From assembly GCA_948684385.1 (NCBI GenBank), contig CAPQCU010000010.1:7948-71947 (forward strand): a stretch of DNA of 64,000 bases. Direction: 5' to 3'. A program made the position numbers and the translations under genes. Below are positions 1-8,668 of the stretch, in pieces. Each line of letters begins with the position of its first letter. Positions within the stretch are counted from its first letter, which is position 1. Below the pieces are notes generated by a model. The model was not told the origin of the DNA, did not search any database, and worked only from the letters and a program-made list of their open reading frames with translations. This DNA is from an uncultured bacterium (lineage in GTDB: Bacteria; Cyanobacteriota; Vampirovibrionia; Gastranaerophilales; Gastranaerophilaceae).

Positions 1-647
1 GTGCATTCACAGCTGCAAGAACTTTGTCAAAGAGAAACGATGAACCGCAAAAAGCTTCAAGACCTTATGATAAAGACAGAGACGGTTTTGTAATGGGCGA
101 AGGTGCCGGCGTTCTTGTTCTTGAAGAATATGAATCTGCTAAAAAACGCGGGGCTCATATTTACGCTGAAATCGTAGGTTACGGTCAGACAGCTGATGCT
201 CACGATATGGTTGCTCCGGATCCTGAAGGAAAAGGTGCAATCAAGGCTATGGAACTTGCTCTTGCTGATGCAGGTTTGAAACCGGAAGATATTGATTACA
301 TCAATCCTCACGGAACAAGCACAGGCTTAGGTGACGTTGCTGAGTCTCAAGCTATTGCTAAGATTTTCGGCGATAAAGAACAGAACAAAAACCTTGTTGT
401 AAGCTCAACTAAGAGTATGCACGGTCACATGCTTGGCGCTACAGGTGCGGTAGAAGGTATTATTTGCGTTAAAACAATTACTGAAGGCAAAATTCCTCCT
501 ACAATTAATCTTGATAATCAGGACGAACATGTTGCTAACCTTGATTATGTTCCGCATAAAGCTATTGATAAAAAAGTTAATGCAGCGCTTTCAAATTCAT
601 TCGGATTTGGCGGTCACAATGCAACTCTTGTTTTCAAAGCTATATAA
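1..647 (+). CDS. fabF: 3-oxoacyl-ACP synthase II (KAS II), 3' part
   Basis: Condensing enzyme of fatty-acid elongation in the cytosol. The window opens inside the gene; the reading frame begins at base 3 and the N-terminal half with the nucleophilic Cys is missing. Visible thiolase-fold landmarks are the FVMGEGAG stretch, the first catalytic His in NPHGTST (most homologues have NAHGTST), the Lys/His pair in SSTKSMHGHMLGA, and the C-terminal NSFGFGGHN motif. The A-to-P change before the catalytic His is slightly unusual. A bidirectional hairpin follows. It is probably the housekeeping KAS. The acyl-modifying cluster at 21-28 kb has no ketosynthase of its own and might borrow this one, which is inference only. 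Confidence 0.95.
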   Translation, partial: AFTAARTLSKRNDEPQKASRPYDKDRDGFVMGEGAGVLVLEEYESAKKRGAHIYAEIVGYGQTADAHDMVAPDPEGKGAIKAMELALADAGLKPEDIDYINPHGTSTGLGDVAESQAIAKIFGDKEQNKNLVVSSTKSMHGHMLGATGAVEGIICVKTITEGKIPPTINLDNQDEHVANLDYVPHKAIDKKVNAALSNSFGFGGHNATLVFKAI

Positions 648-664
648 TTGAGAATTAAGTTAAT

Positions 665-696
665 AAAAAGCAGGGATTTATTCCCTGCTTTTTTTA
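665..696. terminator. Bidirectional intrinsic terminator
   Basis: Stem AAAGCAGGGA / TCCCTGCTTT with T-runs on both sides, lying between the convergent fabF and the 726-aa gene, whose stop codon is inside it. Confidence 0.85.
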
Positions 697-2874
697 TTTT
701 AATTGATGAGCTTTGTTAATTAATATATTTATAACATTGCTTGAAATCATTTCTGTTTTTGCCTTATATTGAGCTTTGTTTTCCTGTCCGTAAAGTAAAC
801 TTTTTGCATAGAATACTTTTGATTCGGTAATTATTTTAGCGATTAGATTATTTATATTAGAAACGACTTGTTTATTTTTAAACATTTTCTGTATTTGCTC
901 TATGTTGCTTGCAAGACCATACATTGCATATATTGTTGATTGAGGTGAACTTATACAGCTGCTGTCAAAATCTCTTATAAAGCTTACTATTTTCAGTTTG
1001 ATTTTGTTTAGCTCGGATTGAGAAAGAGGTTTACGGTAAATGTCATATAATCTATTTAGTTCATCTTTTACTTTCTGGTCTTCTCCATGGTTTAAAAGTT
1101 GAAGGCTGTATTCATTAGCATCAGCTTCTTTGCAATGAGGATAAAGAGTTCTATATACTTTTTCAGGAGAATTTGAAAATCTTGCAAAAACATCTAAAGC
1201 AGCCATGCTGGCAGCTGCTGTTTCGAGTTCCAATTCAGATTTTATAAAATTCTGTATACAATCTAATTCGGTTTTTCCGAGTATTCTCTCATCATCTATC
1301 TTGTCAGCAACGGAACGTGTTGCGAAACTAAGTTTTGCATTTTCTGTCATCATAGGGTGTTTGAGCATAAAATTAGTGAGCATGTTTACAAATCTTGGAG
1401 GGAAACCTACATATTCTTTTTTTATGTAATCGCCAATAAACTCATCCAGATTACCTGTAATAGCAACATCATTGCCATTGACACCTTTAAGCAGATAAAC
1501 TTCTGCATTGTTATCTTTTGCGGTTTCTTCCAGAAGCTCCAAATCTGTTTTTTCTGTTGCAGCAGTAACAGGTACTTCTTCTGCCGGCTTGATTTCACCG
1601 TAGCGCCATAAGAAATGCTCGTTCCATTTTTCCTGTAAAGCTTCATGTTCTGCTTTTGCTTTCAATCTTGCAGGAACAATTTTTTGAGCATTGTCTAAGA
1701 GTTCAAGAAATCTTTCCGGTACAAAGTCAATTGCTTTTTTGTTTTCAACTTCATCAGTAATTACTTGAAACTCGTTATTTATTGGAATTAGTCCTCCGCT
1801 GCCGTAATTTGTTTCAAATAGGTCAATAGTGTCTATTATGGCTGTTGAATACAGTTCTGCAAGGTCGGGTCTGGCTTTCCAGAAGCTTGCAAATAAATTA
1901 TCGATTTTTCTTCCTTTTATATTTTCTGATTCAGCAAAAAAGCTTTCTTCTTCAGAAAGGTGAATTTTATCTGCTGCGATTGTCATAATAGGGCTTAAGT
2001 ATTTCACGATGAATGCTGCTTCCGGATCATCTTTAGTAAATCTTTTTCTGATTGCGTTTTCAATACTTTGAACGTCGCCTTTTGATTTTTTGATGTCTTG
2101 TTTAAGCTGGTTTTTCTGATAAGTTTTTATCGTGTATTTACGCACATAAGGCTTCTTTTCAGGAGTTTTAAGCTCTTTTTTTAACTCGGATTTTGTCTGC
2201 TTAGGAAGCTCAATAAAGAATTTTTTGTATTCGTCTCTGGTTGCAATAAAAGAGTTCCAGAAATCTGTTTTCGGATATCTAATACCGTAAGCAGAAGTTG
2301 TTCCGTAAGTAATCGGTTGTGTTACAACTCCTTTGTAATCGGGATGTAAATCTTTTTCGTAAAAATCTTTGTTTATTTCTTTGATTGTTTTGCCTTCAAG
2401 AAATATTTTCTTTAGAAGGTAAACTCCTAAATGGTCGGAGCCGTCAGTAAAAAGCGGTGTTTCTGACATTTCACGTGCTAATTTTACATCTGAAAGAACT
2501 CCGCTTCTGCCTTTCAAGCTTGCTTCGTGCAGGTTTTCAAAAAGCGGCTCTTCCTTATAAATGTCTTTAACATCTTCAATGGTATCAGCAACCGAAAGGT
2601 ATTTGAAGCTTTCGCTCATAATTTGTTCAGGAGGCATGTGCCTTCTGATTTCGTAGTTTTCATTCAGGTATCTGTTCATCGTTTCAGGCATAAATCTTAC
2701 GTTAAATTCCTGTTCGTAAAAATCCTCAGGAGTACGCCCTTTGAAGCTTATGCCAAAATCCTGATAAGCATAAGAAATCGGGTTTGATACTGATGTTTCT
2801 GTGTTTTTCGTATTATTTTGTCTGTTTTGAATAAATGTTTTGTTTTCGTAAAATTGTATTTTTGTAATTTTCAT
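694..2874 (-). CDS. Large soluble protein with N-terminal FKG peptide, unknown function
   Basis: 726 aa, not recognised. No signal peptide, membrane segment or catalytic motif is apparent; the body is charged and probably helical. The first 40 residues are Asn/Thr/Ser-rich and low complexity, followed by SFKG at residues 43-46. This is the same type of N-terminal tag seen at 5761, 8675, 32414, 45087 and 50309. The start ATG at 2874 has a good Shine-Dalgarno (GGAG, 7 nt away). About 30 nt upstream lies the A6T7 promoter element shared with other members of the group. It is convergent with fabF. Confidence 0.8.
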   Translation of the reverse strand: MKITKIQFYENKTFIQNRQNNTKNTETSVSNPISYAYQDFGISFKGRTPEDFYEQEFNVRFMPETMNRYLNENYEIRRHMPPEQIMSESFKYLSVADTIEDVKDIYKEEPLFENLHEASLKGRSGVLSDVKLAREMSETPLFTDGSDHLGVYLLKKIFLEGKTIKEINKDFYEKDLHPDYKGVVTQPITYGTTSAYGIRYPKTDFWNSFIATRDEYKKFFIELPKQTKSELKKELKTPEKKPYVRKYTIKTYQKNQLKQDIKKSKGDVQSIENAIRKRFTKDDPEAAFIVKYLSPIMTIAADKIHLSEEESFFAESENIKGRKIDNLFASFWKARPDLAELYSTAIIDTIDLFETNYGSGGLIPINNEFQVITDEVENKKAIDFVPERFLELLDNAQKIVPARLKAKAEHEALQEKWNEHFLWRYGEIKPAEEVPVTAATEKTDLELLEETAKDNNAEVYLLKGVNGNDVAITGNLDEFIGDYIKKEYVGFPPRFVNMLTNFMLKHPMMTENAKLSFATRSVADKIDDERILGKTELDCIQNFIKSELELETAAASMAALDVFARFSNSPEKVYRTLYPHCKEADANEYSLQLLNHGEDQKVKDELNRLYDIYRKPLSQSELNKIKLKIVSFIRDFDSSCISSPQSTIYAMYGLASNIEQIQKMFKNKQVVSNINNLIAKIITESKVFYAKSLLYGQENKAQYKAKTEMISSNVINILINKAHQLK

Positions 2875-2889
2875 AATTATCTCCTTCGG

Positions 2890-2921
2890 ATATTAAAACA
2901 CGTAAAAAAATTTTTTGCTAA
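2890..2921 (-). promoter_or_regulatory. A6T7-type promoter element
   Basis: On the minus strand TTAGC is followed by six A, seven T, then ACGTG and TTTTAATAT. The sequence from the A-run to ACGTGTTTT is almost identical to that upstream of the gene at 8675. Confidence 0.55.
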
Positions 2922-2938
2922 AATATCACGAAGGACTT

Positions 2939-3871
2939 CTAAGAGCAGTGACCGCACTTTGAGCAGCCGGCGCAGCGTTTCTTCATTACGCAGTATTTGC
3001 AGTCGTCCTGATAAAAAGGGGGTAAATGAAACTGGTTAGTAGTTGCTCCTACAAGTTGGGCAGTCAAAGGGGGTAAATCTTGAGAAAACAAGCCTATTTG
3101 TAAAGGTTCTTCAATTTTTGGAATATTAAAAATCTGCGGTTTTGAGCTTTCATGATTTAAATTACATAAAAAAGCGAATTTTGTCTGTTCGCGTTTGTTT
3201 ACAAATGTAATCTTTTTACCGTCTTTAATAAAAATATTTCCGGATTCAAAGAACTCAAACGTTACATCGAATTTCTTGCATTCATCAGAAAGTGTTTTTA
3301 CCCATTCGTAGTAAAGCGGGCGCGAACCTGCGTAATTTTCTCCTCCGCACCAGACATTTTCGATTTTGCCAGTCTGTAAGTATTCACCAAGAGTGAGTTT
3401 GCCAATAAAAGGTGTTACAGAAATGCCTTTATGTTTAAAAGGTAAATCAAAAAGTATAGGAATTCTTTCATCAGCTCTTTTTTGGTTTTCGCAGGTTGCA
3501 TTGAGCCAGACATTTTCCCAGCCTCCGTTCCAATCTTCCGGCAAGGTTTCTCTAATTCTTTGAATACGTTTGGTTATCAAAATAAAAACTACATCAGGTC
3601 TGGATTTAATAATTTCCCACGCGGCAGGGCGCCATTCATCCGCTTCTTCAAGGAAAAAGTCTGATGTCATGCAAACGCGGATAAACTCTCCGCTTTTGAT
3701 TTTGTAGTTTCCTTTTTTGTCTCTATGTAGAGGATAGTCAAAGTTGTTTTTAACTTTAAAGATGTCTGCGCCGGATTTATTACGCTGTTCATCTAAAAAA
3801 TACATATAACAATTTTGGCAGCCTTCGCTTATTTTTTTACATCCGTGCCACGGGTTCCAAATATCTCGCAT
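2939..3871 (-). CDS. DUF5131 (Gp37/Gp68-like) family protein with two Cys clusters
   Basis: About 310 aa. The N-terminus WNPWHGC...GCQNCY gives a CX6CX2CY cluster at residues 11-21, the hallmark of the phage Gp37/Gp68 (DUF5131) family, which resembles radical-SAM proteins in using clustered Cys but has no settled biochemical role. The C-terminal 25 residues carry a second cluster (CKYC...CAGCSKCGHC), possibly another metal site. The start is taken at the internal Met 3871, because a TATTAT -10 box ends exactly 6 nt before it and there is no Shine-Dalgarno; an ATG at 3889 would lie upstream of that box. Two copies of the over-represented 10-mer GGGGGTAAAT (plus strand) fall in its coding sequence. 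Confidence 0.8.
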   Translation of the reverse strand: MRDIWNPWHGCKKISEGCQNCYMYFLDEQRNKSGADIFKVKNNFDYPLHRDKKGNYKIKSGEFIRVCMTSDFFLEEADEWRPAAWEIIKSRPDVVFILITKRIQRIRETLPEDWNGGWENVWLNATCENQKRADERIPILFDLPFKHKGISVTPFIGKLTLGEYLQTGKIENVWCGGENYAGSRPLYYEWVKTLSDECKKFDVTFEFFESGNIFIKDGKKITFVNKREQTKFAFLCNLNHESSKPQIFNIPKIEEPLQIGLFSQDLPPLTAQLVGATTNQFHLPPFYQDDCKYCVMKKRCAGCSKCGHCS

Positions 3872-3877
3872 AATTTT

Positions 3878-3883
3878 ATAATA
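3878..3883 (-). promoter_or_regulatory. -10 box of a probable leaderless promoter
   Basis: TATTAT on the minus strand, 6 nt before the ATG at 3871, with no Shine-Dalgarno between. Confidence 0.5.
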
Positions 3884-4016
3884 GCACATAGTTTTATTTG
3901 CTTGCCGGAAAATTTAATAGACAAATTATTGAAATGTATTACCCTGAAAACTAAACTAACAGGTAATTTATGTTACTCCGGAAACCTTTACAATTGCTGT
4001 ATGGAGATACGTTGTT

Positions 4017-4328
4017 ATGGAAAAATTTCAGAATAAATATTTAGAAATAAAAAACATCAGCAAAGATATTGTAAATTGGGTTGAAGATATAGCCGAAGAA
4101 AACAATTGCAAGATTGAACGCAAAGAATGGAAAAGCAAATATAACAGCTATGTTGTTTATGATTACGAACCTTTCTGCTCAGAAGGGTTTGAAATAAATG
4201 TTCTTCTGAGTTCTTTTGATATATCTTATCTTAATTTTATCAAGTATCTTTATAATGAAAAATTAAGCACAATTGAATATTTAGATAATTGCATAAAAAA
4301 TTCGCCTGTAAAAAACTATTCACATTAG
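4017..4328 (+). CDS. Small hypothetical protein
   Basis: 103 aa, acidic/Lys-rich, soluble, without recognised motif. The start at 4017 is supported by GGAG about 10 nt upstream. It stands alone between the divergent DUF5131 gene and the aminotransferase, with base composition like its neighbours. Function unknown. Confidence 0.6.
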   Translation: MEKFQNKYLEIKNISKDIVNWVEDIAEENNCKIERKEWKSKYNSYVVYDYEPFCSEGFEINVLLSSFDISYLNFIKYLYNEKLSTIEYLDNCIKNSPVKNYSH

Positions 4329-4378
4329 AAAAATTGTTATATAATTATCTTTAGCTTAGATAGTTAAAGGATATTATT

Positions 4379-5620
4379 ATGCAAGAACTTTTTAATGATT
4401 ACGTACAGTCTTTAGAAACTTATATTATGTTTAGAATAAAGGAGACTGTAGCAAAAATTACACCGGAGTTGAAAGCAAAAAACAGAGCGCCTATTGCTTT
4501 ATCAATGGGTGCACCTACGGCTGCTCCTCCGAAAGCTCTTATTGATTCCTTAAAATCTGCTCTTGATGAAGGCGGAATACATTTGTATTCGTCTCCTAAA
4601 GGTGAAAAGTTTTATAGAGATGCGATTGCAAAAAGAATGAAAACCAGATTTGGTGTAGAGCTTAATCCTGATACAGAAATATTTTCGCTTATCGGCTCAA
4701 AAGAAGGACTTGCAAATTTCATTAGAGTTTTAATCAACCCGACAACTGTAGAAGAAGACAAAGAAATTATTCTTGTTCCGGATCCCGGGTATGCTTCTTA
4801 CAAAGAAATGGTGAAAGTGTCAGGAGGAAAAGCGTTTTCTGTACCGCTTCTTCCTGAGAATGATTTTATGCCGGATATGGAAAAAGTTTGGGAAGATTTA
4901 ATCAAAGCAGGAAATAAGCCTGAGAAAGTCAAAGCGCTTTTGATAAACTATCCGAACAATCCTTTAGGAGCAACCGCTACAAAAGATTACTTAACAAAGC
5001 TTGTAGATTTTTGTAAGAAACATAATATACTTTTAATCTCTGATGCTGCTTATGTTGATATGTATTTTAAACCTGAGCTTAAGCCTATGAGTATACTGGA
5101 AATTGAAGGAGCAAAGGATGTTGCGGTAGAATTCTTCAGCTTTTCAAAACCTTATGCAGCAACCGGCTGGAGGCTGGGCTGGATTTGCGGTAATCCGGAA
5201 GCCGTTAAAATCTTTGGTAAGCTCAAATCAACGCTTGATTCCGGTCTCTTTAAGGCGTTGCAAAAATCCTGCGCAGAAATTTTGAACTCCAAAGAGGGAG
5301 ATGATTATATTGCAGAAGCTAATAAAAGATTTAAACACAATCAGGAAATATTTGTAAAAGGTTTAAAAGAAGAGCTTGGCTGGGGTGATTTTAATATTCC
5401 TGATGCGACTTTTTACCTGTGGCTTCCAATTCCTCCAAGATACAAATCATCAGTGGAGTTTACGGATGATTTGATGTACAAATCCGGTGTAATTGCGGTT
5501 CCGGGAGATGCTTTCGGCGATTATGGCAAGGGTTTCTTTAGAGCTTCTATTGTATGTTCTGAAGATGAGTTAAGAGAAGTTATAAGAAGAATGAAAGAAG
5601 ACAGATTTGTGTATAATTAA
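4379..5620 (+). CDS. PLP-dependent class I/II aminotransferase, DapL/AspC-like
   Basis: 413 aa, full length for fold-type I aminotransferases. Landmarks in order are an ASP-like N-terminus with SMGAP, the NYPNNPLGA loop, SDAAYVDMYF (Asp contacting the PLP ring nitrogen), and FSFSKPYAATGWRLGW, where the Lys forms the Schiff base and Arg follows. The pattern fits LL-diaminopimelate aminotransferase-type enzymes, which cyanobacteria use for lysine and peptidoglycan precursors, but alanine, aspartate or other substrates cannot be excluded. AAAGGA sits about 7 nt before ATG. Monocistronic. Confidence 0.88.
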   Translation: MQELFNDYVQSLETYIMFRIKETVAKITPELKAKNRAPIALSMGAPTAAPPKALIDSLKSALDEGGIHLYSSPKGEKFYRDAIAKRMKTRFGVELNPDTEIFSLIGSKEGLANFIRVLINPTTVEEDKEIILVPDPGYASYKEMVKVSGGKAFSVPLLPENDFMPDMEKVWEDLIKAGNKPEKVKALLINYPNNPLGATATKDYLTKLVDFCKKHNILLISDAAYVDMYFKPELKPMSILEIEGAKDVAVEFFSFSKPYAATGWRLGWICGNPEAVKIFGKLKSTLDSGLFKALQKSCAEILNSKEGDDYIAEANKRFKHNQEIFVKGLKEELGWGDFNIPDATFYLWLPIPPRYKSSVEFTDDLMYKSGVIAVPGDAFGDYGKGFFRASIVCSEDELREVIRRMKEDRFVYN

Positions 5621-5621
5621 T

Positions 5622-5731
5622 GACGCCAAACTTGTAATCTAAATATTAGCCCAATACATTTACCCCCTTTTTCCGTAGGACGCCAAACTCGTAGTCTCAA
5701 ACCAGACCCATATATTTACCCACCCCTAGCA
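5622..5731 (+). repeat. Degenerate tandem duplication, period 57 bp
   Basis: Two copies begin GACGCCAAACT at 5622 and at 5679, each continuing through GTA-TCT to a TTTACCC motif. The first copy ends in an exact reverse copy of GGGGGTAAAT, the second in a near copy. It lies in the gap between the aminotransferase and the 5761 gene. No coding potential seen. Confidence 0.65.
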
Positions 5732-5746
5732 AAAAAAATTTTTAGG
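5728..5746 (+). promoter_or_regulatory. A8T5 element plus strong Shine-Dalgarno
   Basis: TAGC followed by A8T5 and then AGGAGG, 15 bases before the ATG at 5761. It is a variant of the A6T7 element found upstream of other genes of this group. Confidence 0.45.
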
Positions 5747-5760
5747 AGGTTTAGATTGAT

Positions 5761-6393
5761 ATGAACATTCAACCAACAATAAACTACAATCAGACAAAAA
5801 CATCTTTCAAGTCAGCTTATCCTGTAATTCACTGGGTACGTGAGACGAATGGCAGCTTTGCACCTGCGGTTTCGGAAGAGTTAAACAAAAGGCTGCAAAG
5901 GGCTGTTGTAAAGCTTTTGAATAATCAAGGCAAAAATATCAGTGAGAGTAAGATTGCTATGAGAGATTATGTAAAGCAGGTTATTTCTGTTTCTGATAAA
6001 GATTTTGCTCAAGCTCCTGTTGCACGTTCGTTTTATAACGGAAAAGGCGGCCGGGAGGGTAAAAAATTTGAGCCTCTCGGGTATATTTTGACCGGTCAGC
6101 ATGCAGAGAATATGACTGAAAATCTGGGAAAACCAATAGGGCGTGCCAGAAATTATGGCAAATCTGCAGAGTTCAATATTGCGATTGGAGATTATTGGCG
6201 GCGGGGTTTGAGGTATGTAAAGAAATTAGCTGCTCAATTTAGAGATGAGAAGAATGTAAGAAGCGCTTTGCATACAAAATTCGAAGTTATACGCTCAAAG
6301 ACCGGTAAAATAAAAGAGTTCAGGCTTCTGGATTTAAAATTCTGTCCGGAAGAAGGTAAGGATAATCCATTTGTGAGGACGGGTTATTTATAA
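5761..6393 (+). CDS. Unknown protein with N-terminal SFKS peptide
   Basis: 210 aa, basic, no signal peptide or membrane segment. The N-terminus is Asn/Thr/Gln-rich and leads into SFKS at residues 15-18, like the other tagged proteins. A Gly/Lys-rich stretch (YNGKGGREGKKFEPLGY) and a basic C-terminal half follow. I do not recognise the family. The start is fixed by AGGAGG. It overlaps the last 6 bases of the convergent secreted protein at 6388. Confidence 0.75.
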   Translation: MNIQPTINYNQTKTSFKSAYPVIHWVRETNGSFAPAVSEELNKRLQRAVVKLLNNQGKNISESKIAMRDYVKQVISVSDKDFAQAPVARSFYNGKGGREGKKFEPLGYILTGQHAENMTENLGKPIGRARNYGKSAEFNIAIGDYWRRGLRYVKKLAAQFRDEKNVRSALHTKFEVIRSKTGKIKEFRLLDLKFCPEEGKDNPFVRTGYL

Positions 6394-6609
6394 CTTTCCC
6401 CCGCAGACTTTGCAAGGAACTCCACCGCGTTGTACAGCTTCTTTACGGTCAATTTTAATACAGTTAACCGTGCATTTTTGTGCCCATTGACAATTTAGAG
6501 AGTGAAATTTGCCTGTTTTAGTGTTGTAAACAACGGTTTCGGCCAAACAGCCAAGTGTAAAGATTAGGTTTGTAAACAAGATTAAGCAAATAATTGTAAA
6601 TTTTTTCAT
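6388..6609 (-). CDS. Small secreted Cys-rich protein
   Basis: 73 aa. A Lys-rich start and a hydrophobic core to about residue 22 form a signal peptide ending ...GCLAE. The mature part reads VVYNTKTGKFHSLNC...C...C...EAVQRGGVPCKVCGG, the pattern of small extracytoplasmic domains in which a tGk-fHs-C segment and a C-terminal PCxxCGG could bind zinc or form disulfides. First in a run of small envelope proteins on this strand (6388-8118). Confidence 0.75.
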   Translation of the reverse strand: MKKFTIICLILFTNLIFTLGCLAETVVYNTKTGKFHSLNCQWAQKCTVNCIKIDRKEAVQRGGVPCKVCGGKL

Positions 6610-6688
6610 TTTTTATTCTACCTTTCAAATATAAGTTTACACTATCTTTTATTTAAATGATACTTTTTCAAATATCAATTTAATAGGT

Positions 6689-6931
6689 TCATTTTTTTGA
6701 TAGCAAATAACGAGCCTTATAAACACATTTAAGTCTCCAAGAATCTACACTATAATTAGAAGTCAATGTTGCACGATAGCGATATTTATTAGGCATAGAA
6801 CTATTTACAATAAAATCACCAAATTTTGAACTAGAATAAAACATTTCTAATGGAGATAGCATTACTAGACGTCCTATAACTACAATGCACAATATTACTA
6901 TTATTGCAACAATTAAATATTTTTTGTTCAT
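6689..6931 (-). CDS. Small single-pass membrane protein
   Basis: 80 aa from ATG 6931, chosen because it lies 2 nt after the upstream stop codon; an earlier in-frame ATG at 6949 would overlap the upstream gene. Residues 5-27 are a strong membrane anchor (YLIVAIIVILCIVVIG); the remainder is a short polar extracytoplasmic domain. Probably translationally coupled to the 133-aa lipoprotein. No family recognised. Confidence 0.65.
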   Translation of the reverse strand: MNKKYLIVAIIVILCIVVIGRLVMLSPLEMFYSSSKFGDFIVNSSMPNKYRYRATLTSNYSVDSWRLKCVYKARYLLSKK

Positions 6932-6932
6932 T

Positions 6933-7334
6933 TTATTCAAACCCGCCATTAATATTAGTAATTATCGGATAAGTGCTTGTGCGTGGATAAACCCTTAGCT
7001 TTGCTCCTGATGTACAAGTTGCAACGCTATATGTACCTTGTATTTGAGAAATTAAAAGAGAATCTCTTAACTCTTGTCCGCTTGTTGATACGGCTTCTCC
7101 CATATTTGTTATTTCTTCACAATTCCAACCATAAGTATTTTTCGCATGCCAAGCAATATCCGCATACTGTAAGTTATCGCTTTTCATTTCTTTATAATAA
7201 TCAGCAGGGTTCATATCATTATAGCGGGATTGATTAGCGCTGGTCGTAGAATTGTTGTATGTTGGCTCACTAATACAACCTTTAAGCATTTGCAGCAATA
7301 TTAGAACACTTAATATTATAAAAAAGTTTTTCAT
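6933..7334 (-). CDS. Putative lipoprotein, unknown function
   Basis: 133 aa. MKNFFIILSVLILLQMLKGC gives a signal peptide with a lipobox-like LKGC ending at Cys 20. The mature chain is Asn/Ser/Tyr-rich at first, then contains paired Cys (NC...; ATC). It sits 12 nt after the secreted 109-aa gene and immediately before the single-pass protein, so the three likely form an operon. Confidence 0.65.
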   Translation of the reverse strand: MKNFFIILSVLILLQMLKGCISEPTYNNSTTSANQSRYNDMNPADYYKEMKSDNLQYADIAWHAKNTYGWNCEEITNMGEAVSTSGQELRDSLLISQIQGTYSVATCTSGAKLRVYPRTSTYPIITNINGGFE

Positions 7335-7346
7335 AGAAAATTACTC

Positions 7347-7676
7347 CTATTTTTCTTTATAACCATTGTAATAATTATAGGTACCAATCTTCTTGCCAGT
7401 ATTTGATGACATTATTTCTACAAATACTGCACGATTGTTTCTTGCTTTTGTATATTTCAAAAAGAACATTGCAATACTTTCTTTGTCATCAAATGCAGAA
7501 GCTCGCCAAGCATATTCATTAACGTATACTCTTTGTAATTGGGCATCCGCTTTATAACACAAATTATTTTGTATACATTCATTCATCATTCTATTGGTTA
7601 ATTGCATTTCTGTCTCTGCAAAGGCAATCATTGTTGTAATTCCTAATCCTAAAAGTAATAAACAAAATTTTTTCAT
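7347..7676 (-). CDS. Small secreted protein, unknown function
   Basis: 109 aa. Signal peptide MKKFCLLLLGLGITTMIAFA followed by ETE, a typical signal-peptidase I site. The mature part is polar with two Cys and an Asn/Tyr-rich C-terminus (GTYNYYNGY). AAAGGAG precedes the ATG. Same strand and spacing as the lipoprotein downstream. Confidence 0.7.
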   Translation of the reverse strand: MKKFCLLLLGLGITTMIAFAETEMQLTNRMMNECIQNNLCYKADAQLQRVYVNEYAWRASAFDDKESIAMFFLKYTKARNNRAVFVEIMSSNTGKKIGTYNYYNGYKEK

Positions 7677-7690
7677 CTTTTCTCCTTTTC

Positions 7691-8118
7691 TTAATCAAGA
7701 CTCAAATGTATTCTCATATCAGAAGCGTATGCGCCAAATGTCGGTGCTTCAAAATTCCATGTTCCATAAGCGGGTATTTTATCGTATGTATAAGTATTAC
7801 CGACGATATTTCCATAAGAATCCAACAAGTCTATATCTGCTCTGGCAAAGACTTCTTTAGAATTATTGTTTTTTATTTTGCCAATAACTGCTTCTTCTCC
7901 AAATCGTGTATAACCAAATCCTTTAGATAAAATAACAAGATTGTTAACATTTGGCTTATTGCGCTCTTCTCTTAGTCTTTCTTGTTCAGCTTTTCATCAG
8001 CCATTTTCATATAATAGTGATAATAAATATTGGAGCTTAAATCTTTACAATCTTTAAACTCCCCTAATTCTTCTACTTTAGTTTTTGCGGAAGTCCAGTT
8101 ATTGTTAGTGATATCTGT
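7691..8118 (-). pseudogene. Frameshifted and 5'-truncated FxLYD-domain protein
   Basis: Translating the minus strand gives a peptide containing NIYYHYYMKMADEK, then a stop shortly after in that frame; the adjacent frame continues AEQERLREERNKPNV and GKIKNNSKEV-like sequence to a proper end (HLSLD, stop at 7691). Restoring one A in the AAAA run near 7997-8000 joins both parts into the coiled, charged linker plus FxLYD domain (GFGYTRFGEEAVIGKIKN...SYGNIVGN...GTWNFEAP) of surface proteins. There is no usable start codon before an in-frame stop upstream, and the XRE gene begins on the other strand there, so the 5' end also seems lost. It may be a real mutation or a sequencing error in the homopolymer. 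Confidence 0.7.
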
Positions 8119-8121
8119 TTG

Positions 8122-8430
8122 ATGGGTTTGAGAATAAAAGAGCTTAGATTAGCTAGAAATTTAAAACAGTGCGAAATGGCTGATATGCTTAATATGGAGC
8201 GTTCTAACCTGACAAGGATTGAAAGTGGAAAGCAACGACCAACGGATGAAAATCTTGAAAAAATTGCTGATATTTTAGGGGTAAATATTTCTGAATTATT
8301 TGATGTAACACATATAAAATCAAAAGATGAGATAGTAAATATTATTACTAAAATGTTACCGGATTTTGATGAAAAAGAATTGCAATTTTGTTATAAGCTA
8401 TTAATTAATTTAAAACAATTAAAAACATAA
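8122..8430 (+). CDS. XRE-family transcriptional regulator
   Basis: 102 aa. Residues 3-60 are a Cro/CI helix-turn-helix (LRLARNLKQCEMADMLNMERSNLTRIESGKQRP...ILGVNISELFD); the C-terminal 40 residues are a short helical tail. Start at ATG 8122; a TTG at 8119 is possible. It is divergent from, and abuts, the broken FxLYD gene, which could mark a past insertion. DNA target unknown. Confidence 0.85.
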   Translation: MGLRIKELRLARNLKQCEMADMLNMERSNLTRIESGKQRPTDENLEKIADILGVNISELFDVTHIKSKDEIVNIITKMLPDFDEKELQFCYKLLINLKQLKT

Positions 8431-8526
8431 AATGCTTGACTTAGAAATTTGAGCATGTACTATAAGAATATACCGAGCGGGGTAAACGATTTAGTTCAAA
8501 GCAACCTACAGCTCGGCGAATTATTC

Positions 8527-8601
8527 GCGGGGGTAATTCAGTGGTAGAATGCCTCCTTGCCAAGGAGGATGTCGCGAGTTCGAGCCTCGTCTCCCGCTCC
8601 A
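8527..8601 (+). tRNA. tRNA-Gly(GCC)
   Basis: Cloverleaf with acceptor GCGGGGG / CTCCCGC, D-arm with AGTGGTAGA, anticodon arm CTCCT-TGCCA-AGGAG (anticodon GCC), T-loop TTCGAGC, discriminator T and an encoded CCA. Confidence 0.93.
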
Positions 8602-8605
8602 TAAA

Positions 8606-8632
8606 GAAGAGTCACAAGAGTGGCTCTTTTTT
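8606..8632 (+). terminator. Intrinsic terminator after tRNA-Gly
   Basis: Stem AGAGTCAC / GTGGCTCT with loop AAGA followed by T6. It separates the tRNA from the next promoter. Confidence 0.8.
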
Positions 8633-8637
8633 ATTAG

Positions 8638-8668
8638 TTGCGCAAAAAATTTTTTTTACGTGTTTTTT
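8638..8668 (+). promoter_or_regulatory. A6T8 promoter element
   Basis: TTGCGC, six A, eight T, then ACGTGTTTT. Matches the element at 2890-2921 from the A-run to GTTTT; it ends a few bases before the ATG at 8675. Confidence 0.5.

Noticed and set aside
4379..5620. Firm dapL assignment
   Set aside because: Active-site motifs are common to several aminotransferases, and no other lysine-pathway gene is adjacent.
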